A DNA stretch of 64,000 bases, taken from positions 3,038,001-3,102,000 of the forward strand of contig JANFOG010000001.1 of assembly GCA_024336345.1 (NCBI GenBank), in the 5' to 3' direction. The notes under the pieces are model-generated. The model did no database searches, was not told where the DNA came from, and worked only from the letters and a program-made list of their open reading frames with translations. Below are positions 23,076 to 34,638 of this stretch, piece after piece; within the stretch, counting starts at the first letter, position 1; the number at the start of each line of letters is the position of its first letter. Source of the stretch: Mariannaea sp. PMI_226 (Eukaryota > Ascomycota > Sordariomycetes > Hypocreales > Nectriaceae). Both the position numbers and the translations under genes were made by a program.

Positions 23076-23943
23076 TTAGTCCTCATCCTCCTCATCCTCG
23101 CCTTCATCCTGTTTGAAGATGACCTTTTCTGCTAAAGCCATAGTCCGTCGGACAGGCAGCCCGACTACGTTATCGAAGCCGCCCACGATTCGGTCGACCA
23201 GAATCATACCGCCAACGCCCTGAATTCCATACCCTCCAGCCTTGTCGGCTCCCTCGCGAGTCTTGACGTAGGCTTCAATAACATCGTCCGGTAGACCGTC
23301 AGACTCGCTCAAGAAGTAGACTTTGGTTTCTTCGGTGTGGCTGGCTAATTCGTACCCAGGATGTCTGGCGTCTTCTCTTGGCGCCATGACAGTGACTGCT
23401 GTAAGGACTCGGTGCACTTCGGTATCTCGCAAATGTTTCAACATGCGAATGTGGTCAGCTTCGCTACGGGGCTTCTCAAGAATGCGTCCGTCACGGGTTA
23501 CGATGATAGTATCGGCAGCAATAACGAGTTGAGGGTCGGGAATGGAGGCGAGGTTTATTTCCAGAGCAGTCGTATAAACGTCCATGCACTTCTGGCGAGA
23601 GGTTGCAGCGACATATTCGTCAGGTCCGTAGACCGACTTATCGAGGTTTTCGGGTTTTGTGGAAGGGGTGATTTCAAGATTAGTGAGACCGAACTAGAGA
23701 ATGTCAGTATAAGTATGAGAAGAAAGAGGCAATTGGTATTCAAACCTGCTGTAGCAACGCTTTCCTTCGAGGGGATGCTGAGGCAAGAATCACACGCTTG
23801 GAATTGAGGTACTTGAGAATGGGTAGGTCAAGGGGAAGGGGAACCTTGCGGAGGGGTTGGTTTTGACGGGAAGGACCGCTTTGCCCCTCAGTTGATTTGA
23901 CATAGCCTGGAGGGGGGCTACTGGGTGCTTTGGAATCGGCCAT
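23076..23943 (-). CDS. Maf-like nucleotide pyrophosphatase
   Basis: Maf/HAM1-fold enzyme that removes pyrophosphate from non-canonical or pyrimidine NTPs (house-cleaning). Exons 23943-23746 and 23693-23076 on the minus strand, 271 aa. The Maf signature ASASPRRKALL occupies about residues 54-64, just before the intron. The catalytic AADTIIV and KPRSEADHIRMLKHL segments follow. GYGIQGVGGMILVDRIVGGFDNVVGLP closes the conserved core; the aspartate and glycines match the family base-recognition loop. An N-terminal Pro/Ser-rich extension of about 48 residues and a C-terminal acidic tail (DEGEDEEDED) are extra compared with bacterial Maf. Yeast YOR111W is the likely counterpart. Substrate class (dTTP/UTP versus modified nucleotides) cannot be decided from the sequence. 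Confidence 0.9.
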
Positions 23944-25181
23944 GTTGTTGATGCGATCTAAATCTTGTCAAATGCGAGAGCAAGAAATTGGGTGGATGTT
24001 TCGGACTCCTTACGTGCCTACCTGGGTACCTAGGCTGGAGTATGAGGTCAATGGTGGGGGGGCTTTGATACTGAGAGTGCGCCAGTGGAGCCCCACGATC
24101 CGCGTGTAAGGTAAGGTAAGGTAAGGTAAGGTAAGTTACTACCGTAGTGCATCCTTCACGTCGCATAGTGGTTGGGTCCCAGATCAGTTCCTAATCAGTT
24201 CAATGCGAAGGCTGACTTTGGATCAAGGCTGGATTAATATCGAATAAGTCAATAATGGCTGGAATTTTGCAACAAGGCTTGATCGGTGGGTGAGAGAGCC
24301 CCATGAATGCCTGGCGATCTAATCTGCAGTACCGGTAATAGTGGCATCTATGGGTCCCAATCTAAGACTCGATATTGAGGGCCATTGGCCGCCCTGTGGT
24401 TTTGCTGGAGACATCGTTCATGCTTGATCAGAGGAGGTATGTAGTGTTGAGGTACGGGTGTTCTGAAAGGCTGTGAGATGTTTGGGTTGATACCTGTATA
24501 TTCAGCATTATGGTACAAGAAATAAAAACAAAAGTCCACTTCTAGGACGGGAATATTTCCAGATGCATTAGTGTTGCAACAGCATTGAGATGGAATGACG
24601 GTCTCCTGGAGGAGTCGATACGCATCGATCGTACCGGCTTTATTTCCCATAATACCCGTGACATTGGCTCATGTGAGAAGATGGTGTTTGCCTTGGTGCC
24701 TTAGCTCTGTTTTCAGGCATAACCGCCGCCAAATGCAGGCCGGGTACCTGGCCAAGTACTTCGTACTCTGTGCTCCATGCGTACAGCCTTACTACCCACC
24801 ACCTCACCTCCAGCTCCAGTGCAAAACGCCAAAAACCGACCCTCATTGACCAGACCCGACACCAAACCAGCTTTCGCAACCCGGAAAATAGCTGCACCAG
24901 GCTGCCAACTCTTGCACACAACACAATAAAGGAGAAAACTTGAGTTTGAAACTATCGAAATCTCCTAAACAGCCTGGATTGCCTGCCTTGACCCCCAAGT
25001 TGACAACAGTCTTGCTTTGCTCGACGCGACGATTGGATCAGCACGCGTCAAATCCACTCACCCACTGTCGCAGCCACCTTGATGCCTCCGATTGCGCGAA
25101 GCCATTGAGCTGCAACAAGCCATATTGCAACAGTAATCAGTACAGCCTGGTAATGCGCCTTTCTTTGCGACTCTAGAAAGC
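23944..25181. other. Divergent intergenic region between the Maf and RSC4-like genes
   Basis: No supportable gene. It contains a six-copy GTAAG repeat (24106-24135) and the two promoters. Short frames on both strands show no family resemblance. Confidence 0.5.
24106..24135. repeat. Perfect (GTAAG)6 microsatellite
   Basis: Six uninterrupted pentamer units are directly readable. They lie about 165 bp upstream of the Maf start codon. Confidence 0.95.
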
Positions 25182-27581
25182 ATGCCCACAATGGACTCGA
25201 AGCGGAAAGCCAACGGTACTGTGTTAGCCGAGTCTGGCGATCGTGCCAATAAGCGTCGCAAGCTTGCTTCTGTAAGTATACTCCATGGTTTCCAAGTGCT
25301 ATTATGGCGCTTCTGCACAACGCCCCTGAGTTTGTTCCAAAATGCGCGCCTTGTGCTAGCTTAGTTAACATTCTTCTCTATAGGACTTCGACTTATCCAA
25401 GGGAGAGACGCGAGAGTCAACAACAGCATACGGCTTTGGTTTTCTTGAGCATATACGCCGGACAGCTGATAAAAGGTAAGTTGATTGGGACGGCGTCACC
25501 GTCAACGTATGCGCTGACCCTAAGCTTTCTCAGTGGTCGTCTCGTCTCGAAATACTTCGAACATTTACTCCCCCGCAAAGGCAATGAGGACTACTACAAG
25601 AAAACACGCATGCCCATCTCATTGGAGACGATCGAGGAAAAGTTGGACAGCAACGAATTCGAGAACCTGGCACAACTAGAAAGTTATGTCAAGCGAATGA
25701 TTGCCAATGCCAAAGACTTCTATCCTCGGTCTTCTCAAACATATGATGACGCAGAAAGAATCCGAAAAGCCTTGAGCAATTACATGACGAAAAATAACCC
25801 TGCTTACCAAACTCGGGGCTATCAGGCTCAACCTACTCCCCTTCCACCGGACTCAGAAGATGAGGAAGCCGACGAGGAAGCGGATGCAGATGTAGACGGG
25901 GAAGCAGATGAGGATGCGGAAGGGGAAGAAGATGAGACCGGCGAGCGGGGAAATTCTGAAGATGTGGACGCTGAGAGTGAAGAGAAGGAGGATGAGCCAG
26001 AAGACATCTCTGAAGAAGAAGAGGAAGAAGAGGAACCAGCTTCGAAGAAGCGATCCATTATCCTCAAGCGACGAGGTCGTCCCACTCGCGCAGCAGCTGC
26101 TGCAAAAGCACAAGAGAGTTTGAAGACAACACCCCCAGCCCGCTCTGACCACCAGTATGAAGACGTGCCATACAAGGGTCTGAATTTCCAGCAAGCTCAG
26201 GAAAAGTTGGTTGAGGAGCTTTTAAGACACCAGGAACCAGAGTAAGTATACAGTGCAGCCCTCCTTTGCTTTCTTTACCTTTTCCCCCCAAAAAAAAAGG
26301 CTTTCTAACTTTTGTTCCAGATACGAGGACGCCTATTTTGAAGCCTTCATTAATCTCCCACCTCGATCCTTGAAAGACTACTTCAAGGTCATTAGCGATC
26401 CGCTCTCCATTAAAAAGCTACAGAGGATGGTGAGGGGTAGTCATGGGCGGGCTGGTGTTTCTGGCGTCAGTGATTTCAAGACTTGGGCAGCCTTTGCGGA
26501 GAAGTCGAAGCTCCTTTGGACGAATGCTTATTTCTACAATGAAGAAGGAAGCGAAATATATGCTCTAGCTCAAGAGCTCGAGGTCCTTATACCTTTACTT
26601 GCTCGCCATGACTTATACTGACGTTATGCAGGTCTTCTTCCAAAAGGAGCTTAAGAAAGCCCAAGCTGCAGTACAAGAACCTTCACAAGCAAAGATCAAG
26701 TTGAAGGTTGGGCAAGGCCCCGAGCCGACACCTAAGAAAATTACAATTCATGTTGGAGGCAGAGGAGGTCTTGGGGAATCGCCCGCTCCCAATACCAATC
26801 AAACTGCAGAGGTACCGACAAGCAAACCAGTTGTCGAAAGTGCTCACACATCAACTCCTGCTCAGTCAACGCAAGGTCAGCCTGAAAATGGCCCAAGCGA
26901 CTCTGCGGTTACGTCTCCCAGCCCATCTACCAATCTCAAGGCGGAAGATGCTTCAATGGCATCCCCAGGAGCTCCTCCTCCCCCAGCGAGTGCAACCCCA
27001 GTCCAGGCCGCCCCTGTCGTCCTAAGCCCTGCAGCTCAGCAACTGGCAATCCAGCAGGCCGCGCTGGCTAAGGGCTTGCTTGAACCGAAACGATTCCGTG
27101 GTCCTGCAAAGAGTAAGTCAAATGCGACACGTCGTCAGGATGAATATTCGCTAAACAAAGTACAGCCGTTGATGATGCCCTGATCTCGCGACTTAGAGTG
27201 CAACTCCACCCTGGTCTTCAAGTCCACAATGCTACCGTCGCGACCTTGTTCCCTCACCCTACCGAGATGGTCCAGTCAGCCACAGTGAACCTGCCCGCAC
27301 ATCTCAATCGAGTATTTATCATCCCACGACTTCCTGACCTGTTGCGCACAAGGCAGTACAGTCTTTGGACAGTGGTGAATAAGCAACCTGTCAAACCCAT
27401 GCATCAGCAGGTTCCTGGGCAGGTGAACGAGGAGCGTGCTTTTGAAGCTATTTTGCACCCTGGAGTGAATGTTGTCGAGACTCACCTAATTGCTGCCCTC
27501 CCCCGAGCTGAGCGAGTCCCCGGAGGCCCAGAGGTCGAGCTTGAAGTTTTTACGATATTTATTAACTTGCTAAGGAGCTAG
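25182..27581 (+). CDS. RSC4: Tandem bromodomain protein, Rsc4-like chromatin-remodelling subunit
   Basis: Probable subunit of the RSC/SWI-SNF remodeller that binds acetylated histone H3. Six exons: 25182-25271, 25384-25475, 25534-26241, 26321-26582, 26632-27112 and 27166-27581, 682 aa (yeast Rsc4 is 625). Bromodomain 1 covers about residues 45-140 (YFEHLLPRKGNEDYYKKTRM...IEEKLDSNEF). A very acidic linker (about 155-235) and a basic KKRSIILKRRGRP patch follow. Bromodomain 2 is about 260-390 (YEDAYFEAFINLPPRSLKDYF...WTNAYFYNEEGSEIYALA). Then come a Pro/Ser/Thr-rich linker and a C-terminal beta-rich domain of about 140 residues ending FTIFINLLRS, like Rsc4. No BAH domain is present, arguing against Rsc1/2. 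Intron 4 (26583-26631) is only 49 nt. Confidence 0.9.
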
Positions 27582-28281
27582 AGATGTGGATTGATACCAG
27601 TACAGGGAGTATAAAGTGCGAGGGCTTGGCGTTTCTTAGGCCCCATGGACTGACTATAGGCTGGGATGCTCACGATTATTATGGAGGGAATGAGGGCAAG
27701 CTTCTTTCTGGCGTGCAATTTTAGGGGATTGAGAACTGGCGAGGCATCATTCCACGGCTATTGAAATAGCATGCATGTACGGGGAACTATTTTATTTTCT
27801 GAGTCAATCTAGCTCCCTTCCTTCGAGTTATCTCAAATAAGAGAGTCATTTGGGCAAGCTGCGTTATTCTAGGACATGATAGTTTGCTGGCTTTATTTCA
27901 GGATCCAGGGAATACCCATAATGGGTTAAGTTATAATATATGTCTGGTATTCAAATTTCGCCATTACCATCCACAGCTAGCCCGGTTATGTATGGCAACA
28001 GTCTCCTACTTTTCTCACGTAGTTTTCACATCATTTAGGCTGAGCCATTGTAAATATGAAGTAATAGGAATTTCCGCGACACTCTCAAGATGAGCAATGC
28101 GTTAGCTGGGTCCAACATTGAGAGGAGATCGAATAAACATTTTTGATATTCTGAATTCTATGGTATCTTAAAGCAGTACCCATTTCCAAGCGCCACGCAA
28201 GCCATGCAAAAAACCCTCCGATGCCTACCGTGCTGTGCGTACCAATTTTTTTTTATCGACAATGTGCAATTTTTTTTGGTT
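27582..28281. other. 3'-3' intergenic region
   Basis: Convergent gene ends between the RSC4-like gene and the mitochondrial membrane protein gene. AT-rich with two poly-T tracts near 28245 and 28270. Nothing else seen. Confidence 0.5.
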
Positions 28282-29708
28282 TCAGCCAGGGGCCGGTCGT
28301 TGTTTATGTTGCACTAGGTGCTTCAGTCCAGTTTGTATACCCATGAATTTCCTCAGTTTTGGGTCGTACCACCCTAGAACATAGACAGCCATAAAGGCAG
28401 TCTTGCCTCGCAGCTCCACCACACCGTCCACTCTGATGCATCCTCGGTTGGGAGGTGTCTTCGTTGGCTTCCAGTTCCTGGCAAAGGTAAGGGAGGCAGC
28501 TTGGATGGCGGCCAGGATGCGAGGGTCAATCTGAGTTTCGCCTCCAAACAGAGTACCAATGAGGTCGCCACTACCCGTAGGAAATTGGCCGTGTGCTGGC
28601 CGCTCAGTTTGTCCTAATATGCGTACTGTTTGTTTTCCGGTATTTCCAAGTCCACCTCCGTGTTGATTGAGGCGATCCAATGTCACATTCTGCCATGTTG
28701 GTTCCTCTGGAGTTGGATTGTTGAAACCCAAAGCCTTGGCAACATCTTGCATTGTCTGCTTGAAAAGGAAGCTGACGAATGTCCATGTTGTTAAGGCGAC
28801 TGCTTTGGGATATATCGCCTTGTCCAGATGACCAGCTGCTGTCGAATCGATTGGCCGGTCACCCCAGAAGATACCTTCTTCATCGACAATAAAACTACCA
28901 ATATGTATAAGCTACAGTGTTCGGTTCCGATATCGAACTTCTTACCCTGAAACAAAGTGTTTAGGAGGAGGGGCTGGAGGATAGAGAATATCCAACCAGA
29001 TTTTTCGAACAGATATCGCACCACCGCCTAACAATCGAACAAACGCCGGGTTCTTTTCGACTCCTCGCTTTATCTCGTCCGCTAGACCAACTGTTCACAA
29101 TTAACACGCTGGATATATTTCCAACAGAAATCCACCGACTCACACTTAATCTCCTTCTGAAGCTTTGTGTCTTGGTTGACTTTGACGAACATCTCCCATT
29201 CCGGGTCAGAACCACGATACGGGGGTTGCTTCACCTCCTTCGTAGTAAAAGGGAACGGCAAGAAGAGAATTGGCTCATCTTCCTCAGCCCTCTGCACTTC
29301 TTCCTTCTCTTTATCGGATAGTGCCTCCCATTCTGCGTCCGCCCAGTCCAGAAGTGGGTCGAAAACAATCGTCGCAAATATCTGCCAACAGGTATAAAGG
29401 ACAATAGTCGTAAAGAGTGCTCGCCTATGCGATAAAAAAAAGTTAGGACGCTGCATGATATGATTCATGGCGGGGTGTGTTGCTCACCCTATGCGCCGCC
29501 GGAGGCTAGGACCATAAGATCGGGTTTGAACAACAGGTTGAGGGAAATATACGGGCAAGCCTGAAGGAGGCTTTTGTCGAAGCCACGGAACGAGAGAGAT
29601 GTGTCTCACGAATGGTCGAATTTGTCGGTTGAGAAGTCGTTGCGTCGGAATCGGAGAAAGAGTCATGGAGACAATCGCCTGTCGCTTGGCAGCCTGTCGG
29701 GCCAACAT
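28282..29708 (-). CDS. Unnamed mitochondrial membrane protein
   Basis: Not recognised as a named family. Four exons on the minus strand (29708-29488, 29424-29144, 29090-28946, 28894-28282) join in frame to 419 aa. Residues 1-70 are rich in Arg/Gln/Ser/Pro and nearly free of acids (QRLLNRQIRPFVRHISLVPW), a strong mitochondrial presequence. A single membrane segment follows at about 76-94 (LFTTIVLYTCWQIFATIVF). The soluble part carries YRGSDPEWEMFVKVNQDTKLQKEI, IWLDILYPPAPPPKHFVSGF, IFWGDRPIDST and a C-terminal beta-rich portion with GCIRVDGVVELRGKTAFMAVYVLGWYDPK. The conserved look of these blocks and the clean intron phases argue that it is real and functional, probably in the inner membrane with the bulk on one side. 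It shares a 405-bp promoter region with the Vps3844-type gene. Confidence 0.75.
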
Positions 29709-30113
29709 CTCGGGATTTCAACAGGCCGCAAGGGCGTAATAAAGAAAGGAAGAAGAAATAGATATTAATGAAGCCGCCCTTGTCGGATCAAAGAGAGCAG
29801 TATGGTAAGAAAAGCATTGTGATGGTGGCGACCCGTACGTGATTTGGATTATCTTAACAAGCACTTGGTAGTTCGTCAGTACGGACCAAGGACTGTGCTA
29901 AAATGAAAACAATACTGTGAAGATGTGGTTTTGAAATCTGGCTGAAATGCATCTGCGCACTGTACGACACGCGGAATAACTGCGCCGCGAATCCCGGTCT
30001 AATTACACGTGCAGCGCAGCTAGGGACTCCCGTCGTGCCTAGAGCTTGGAACGTCGCAAGCTATCCCAGACCGGCCTCGCCAACATCTCAAGCTTCAACA
30101 TACTCTGCCCAAA
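29709..30113. promoter_or_regulatory. Divergent promoter region (mitochondrial protein / Vps3844-type gene)
   Basis: 405 bp between two divergent start codons. No distinctive element stands out apart from a GCGCAGC-rich stretch near 30010. Confidence 0.45.
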
Positions 30114-31295
30114 ATGAAGCTTACCATCGGGCTCAGCGCAGCCTTCGCTAGCTTCGCTGCTGCTTCTCAACAGGCCGCTCAGGTCTATCTTCTCCCCACG
30201 CCTGCCGAAACTGCTTCGTCGTCATCCATCCCCCCTAGCCTCGCACGCTTGGTTCTTCTTCAGCGACTCGACGCCAACGGCCAAGGGTCATCATTCCACG
30301 ATGTCCTCGATACTACAAAACCTGAAGAGGTCGTGTCTCTCATCAACAAATTCGGAAAGAAACCAGTCAAATTGTTTACCGATAAGACGGCTTCATCCCC
30401 TGGCCAGCTTGTGGTGATGCTGGAGGGTATGACGGAGGCCCAGATGAAGGATATGGGGGCAGCCCTCGACATGCAACCCGCGTTCTCCATTCCCAATCCC
30501 CCTTCATCAGCTGCGCATGATATGCTTGTGAAGAACGACTTCTACAATATCGGAATCACCAATGAACACGATTGCTCTCTTGAGCAAGTCATCAATCTAA
30601 AGAAGAGTTGCTGGAGTGGTGATGCAACTGTCGCCAAATATGATGTGTCGAAGGTGTGTGTCGCTACTTGCATCTCCCTTTATCTAAACTAACATTTGCT
30701 GTAGAACTCGGAAGCCCTCAAGACTCTGACAGATAACATCTCCAAGCTCGCGAAATTTGCCAAGGCTGGTGAGATCGAGACCGCCCTTGTACTTCTTCCC
30801 TCCGGCCAAACGGGCCCCGAGCAGTGGTCCAATAAGGCGCAAATTCGACGACGACAGGCCGAAGCCATCATCTCCGCTGAAGACCACCCCGAGCAAAATG
30901 CCCCGACTTCAGTCGCCACTAGCCTCCCTGCCTTCTTCACATCTACCGGCACAATCCCCTCTTGCTTCAAATCTGAGGATAACTGCGTCACTGGAACCGG
31001 AAACTGCTCTAGCCGTGGTGTTTGCCTGGATAGATACGCGGTCGCGGGTGGATCTGACGAAAAGGATGCCTGCTTCACGTGCCATTGCCTCAGTACCATC
31101 ACCGAGCAAGGAAGCGTGGTTCATTGGGCTGGCCCTGTTTGTTCAAAGCAAGATATTAGTTTCCAGTTCTGGTTGTTTGCTGGCTTCACTCTTGCTATGG
31201 TGGGAATTCTATACCTCGGAATTGGTATGCTCTTCAGCGTTGGTGAAGAGAAGCTTCCCGGTGTTATCGGTGCCGGAGTTTCCAAGTCCAAGTAG
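30114..31295 (+). CDS. Vps3844/DUF3844-type secretory-pathway membrane protein
   Basis: Exons 30114-30653 and 30705-31295 (intron branch AACTAAC), 376 aa. A signal peptide is clear at residues 1-20 (MKLTIGLSAAFASFAAASQQ). The lumenal part starts AQVYLLPTPA and contains LARLVLLQRLDANGQGSSFHD. Near the C terminus a cysteine-rich, EGF-like module is seen (CFKSEDNC, GNCSSRGVC, CFTCHC, GPVCSKQDIS) and is followed by one membrane span (FWLFAGFTLAMVGILYLGIGML) and a short cytosolic tail ending KSK. This arrangement is that of the fungal DUF3844 family annotated as vacuolar sorting protein Vps3844. The KSK end is not a classical KKXX retrieval signal. The molecular role is not established; a trafficking or ER/vacuole function is inferred from the family. 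Confidence 0.87.
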
Positions 31296-31953
31296 AATGA
31301 TCTGGTGAGAGCATACGGAATAGCATCTTCAAGGTTGAAACGACAAGATCAGAAGCGTACAAGCCGTCTGATGGGTTTCTGGTATTGCGACAGCCCCAGG
31401 GCGGCATGTACCATAATGTGTGTATTGATATGGGCGTCATTAGGAAAGGAGCTTGTATTAGGTGCCTCGACAGCAGAGGCTTCTTTGTTAGAGTGCTTGC
31501 GCAATTGATTACTGTTTTGGGCAATGCTTCATATTTGCGTACGTCACGCTCCTCCCCCGACTAAGCACCTATGGAAAACTGTTAAATTTACGATGTAAGA
31601 ATTGTACTATTGGGGACGTCGTTTACTTCGTATACGGCGTTTTCGTCATGTCATCAAGTCTCCAGGTGGCCCAAGCTGGAGGAGATGAATTGCAGCCTGG
31701 TCTCAGCCTCAGAATGATGTGGCTTGTCCATCCAATTAACAGGCGCCTCTTGAGCACAGCCTCCACTCTGCTTACGCCAACCGGAGTTTATCAAAAACGC
31801 CGTCTCAACAACTACTTGGACGTCTCGTTCTTAAAGACAAAGATATCATTCGTTTCCGATAAACTCCGGTGGACTTACCTGGCTTTACTCTTCGGTCCGG
31901 CACATGTGCCAGAGCTGTCTTTGTCCGGTCCCGGACTTGTTCAGAATTCCGTG
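31296..31953. other. Intergenic region upstream of the Zn2Cys6 regulator
   Basis: No separate gene. An open frame starting at 31648 runs in frame into the regulator, so a longer N terminus (102 extra residues) is possible. The sequence there is not domain-like, and the ATG at 31954 is preferred. Confidence 0.5.
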
Positions 31954-34638
31954 ATGTCGAGTGCCGACCGACCAAAACCGGCCATAGCCAAATGGGGAGC
32001 GGCCTGCCAGCAGTGCTCAGTAGCAAAGGCGAAGTGCATCAGGTCCAATTTGGTTGCAGGGGCTAAATGTGACAGGTGAGCACATGTGCGTTTTCTATCG
32101 TGATTTCAGCCTGAGCCATAAAAAAAAGGAATCAATGGCGCGAGGAGAAGGCAACAAGTCTTAGATCCGGTGCTACCGAGACCCTCGGATCATGGTGTAA
32201 GCGCTTGCCTACACAAACACAACAGATTTCCTTTCCATCATAACAGAATACGATATGCACAACTGCCAATGAAATGGAATCAATGAACTAACGTCAGCAG
32301 ATGCGAGAGACTTGTAAAGAGTTGCACAGAACAACTTCATCGGCCACGGAAAAAAAGACAGCCAAAACCATCGTAAGTGCTCCTTTATGGGAATGTCATA
32401 TATTTCTACATATCATGTATTTTTTTTCTTCATAATTATACCGCTCTACATAAATTCTCGCAACTGCAGGAACTAAACCAGGTTGCAATAGGAGAACTGC
32501 GCAAATTGAACAGAGACTGAATGGCCTAGTGGACTTGCTGAAGGCTTCAGGGGGTTTATCGAATGCAGACCTTGCTCTGGATACAACTTGCATACCTACT
32601 GAAGCAGACCCAGCCATTTCTAATCAGCAGAACCCGTCAAAACATCCTCAGAATTCATTTACTTCCAGCGATAGTCCATGGGCTATTCCAGAAATCTATA
32701 ATTCTTATGCTCCGCCGTCATGTATATGCCGGCCAGCAAGTGGCGATGCGCCGCCTCCGCCAGATTCCGACGATGTTCTACTCAGCGTATACCGAAATGA
32801 GTTACAGAGCCTTCATCCTTTCGTGATAATTCCTCCTAACGTCACTGCTGCGAAACTCAAATCGACTAGACCATTCACCATGTCAGCCATCAGGATGGTC
32901 ACCTCCTTCCGGAGTCTGAGATCGATGCGGGCTCAGATGTATTATTTGATGCGACACATCGCTGATTACATGCTAATCCGCTCAGAGAGATCGTTGGATC
33001 TTTTGATGGGAATCCTAGTGATTTCTGCTTGGTATCAATATCATTGCTTCATGCATGCTCAGCTCAACAACTTAATTGCCTTGTCGATTACACTGGTTGG
33101 CGAGTTAGGGCTGAACCGTAGTCCCAGCGCGCTTGAGCGAACCAACTTGATGGTTGTCAAGCCATTTCAGCCCGAGACGAGAACTAATGAAGAGAGGCGG
33201 CTTCTGTTGGGGGTTTGGTTCCTGTCGTCTGCGTAAGGAGTCCACACATCAACATTACTTCAGAAGTTTCAAGATTAACAATTATCTAGCATGTCTCTTG
33301 GATTTGGACGAACGGAGCCAATGAGATACACCCAATACATACAAGAGTGTCTAAAAACTCTAGAAGATGAGAACGAGTACGAGACGGATGTCAACCTCGT
33401 TTTCCTGATACGTATCCAACACCTCACACAGCGCATCTCTCAGCTAAATTCACCCGACAACCCCACAGAGGAAGTTTTTGGCCTTCCCACAGCCCCTATG
33501 TCAGCATACGTCTCAGCATTTCAGATCGAGCTTGATCGTATACGAAATGGCCTACCAGCAGAGCTGAAGAAAGACCGTAAGGAGGATGGGTCGATCTGTA
33601 TGTGGGATTCGTTGCTGACTCTCCCCAGGGATCATCAATGCCTTCATCAACACGGCAAGGCTTCGCTTATATGAGCCCCCGGTCCTTGATGCCCCCAAAA
33701 TTATATCTATTTCTGAGTCTCTTACTTCTCCGACGCTTGGAGCTGCATCTGCTCTCGACATATTCTACCAGTCACGGAACGCGTTAAAAGAGTTCTTTGA
33801 CAACTGGCTCCTCATCCCCGTGTCCGAGTACTATCGCCAAACCACACCGATTGCTGCCCAACTGGTCTATGGCATCACAATGCTTGGCCGGTGGGCCAAG
33901 TTCACGGCCCCAATTACGCTGAAAGTGCCGCAGACACCGATGCCCAATGACACAAGCGCCAACAACCCCAACGTCAATCTGTACAGGAATGACTCGGAGT
34001 ACGCTTCGAGCGTGACCTCAGCTATGCCAACACCGTCTGAGTCAAGCCCTAGCACTAGAAACCAAGACCCGCAAGAATACTCTCAGATTGTACTACGAGA
34101 GGGAACGGACCCCAGGTTGCCAACGGCAGTTGCAGAACTCCGCTCCCAGATACAGAGCCAGTCCGGCCTCGCACTAGATGTCTCAGGGTTCCTTACAGAC
34201 ATCTGCTCAAAGTTTGATCAAGCTAATGCAACCTTCCAAGCCAGTCCAATGGAATCCGGCGCGTTAGATCACACGCTCTGGAGTATGAGCGCTGTCAAAG
34301 TTCGTATCACACGAGCGAAACTGGAAAGATGGGCCGAGATAGTCGCCGCAAGGACGGAGGCACTGAGCATCCGCGAAGAGGTCCAACAAGACGCTCAGAT
34401 GGATGATGGAGAGAGTGCCGATACCGGGACTTCGAGCATCGAAGGGTCAGAGTCTTTATTTCACGAAGGCGGCCTACCTGCAGACCCCATGCAGGCTCAA
34501 ACATCTAATAATGGTTGGAATACGTCCATGCCCTGGACCAGCGACATGCTGCAAGGGCTAGACCCGTCTCTCTGGTTTGAGGGGGATATGGATTGGGGCG
34601 CTGTAATTATGAATTCTATGGGTAATCTAGAACAATAG
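31954..34638 (+). CDS. Zn2Cys6 transcription factor
   Basis: Fungal binuclear-cluster regulator, 743 aa. Exons 31954-32075, 32301-32372, 32492-33232, 33290-33576 and 33629-34638. The zinc cluster is C-x2-C-x6-C-x10-C-x2-C-x6-C (first Cys near residue 18) and is split by the first intron (225 nt, long for this locus) between the fourth and fifth cysteines. A basic linker RPRKKRQPKPS and a coiled-coil-like AQIEQRLNGLVDLLKAS follow, as in dimeric family members. The middle region (LHPFVIIPP, GVWFLSSAMSLGFGRTEPMRYT, ARLRLYEPPVL) is a fungal-specific transcription factor domain (Fungal_trans-like). The C terminus is acidic with tryptophans (WEGDMDW-like), a plausible activation region. In the cluster, the stretch after the second Cys is SVAKAKC rather than the common RxRKxKC. 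Target genes are unknown. Confidence 0.88.

Noticed and set aside
33601..33628. A 31-nt intron (donor GTATGT at 33598) in the Zn2Cys6 gene
   Set aside because: A better GTAAGG donor at 33577 gives a 52-nt intron with the same acceptor and a better protein join (KKDR-IINAFINTARLRLYEP).
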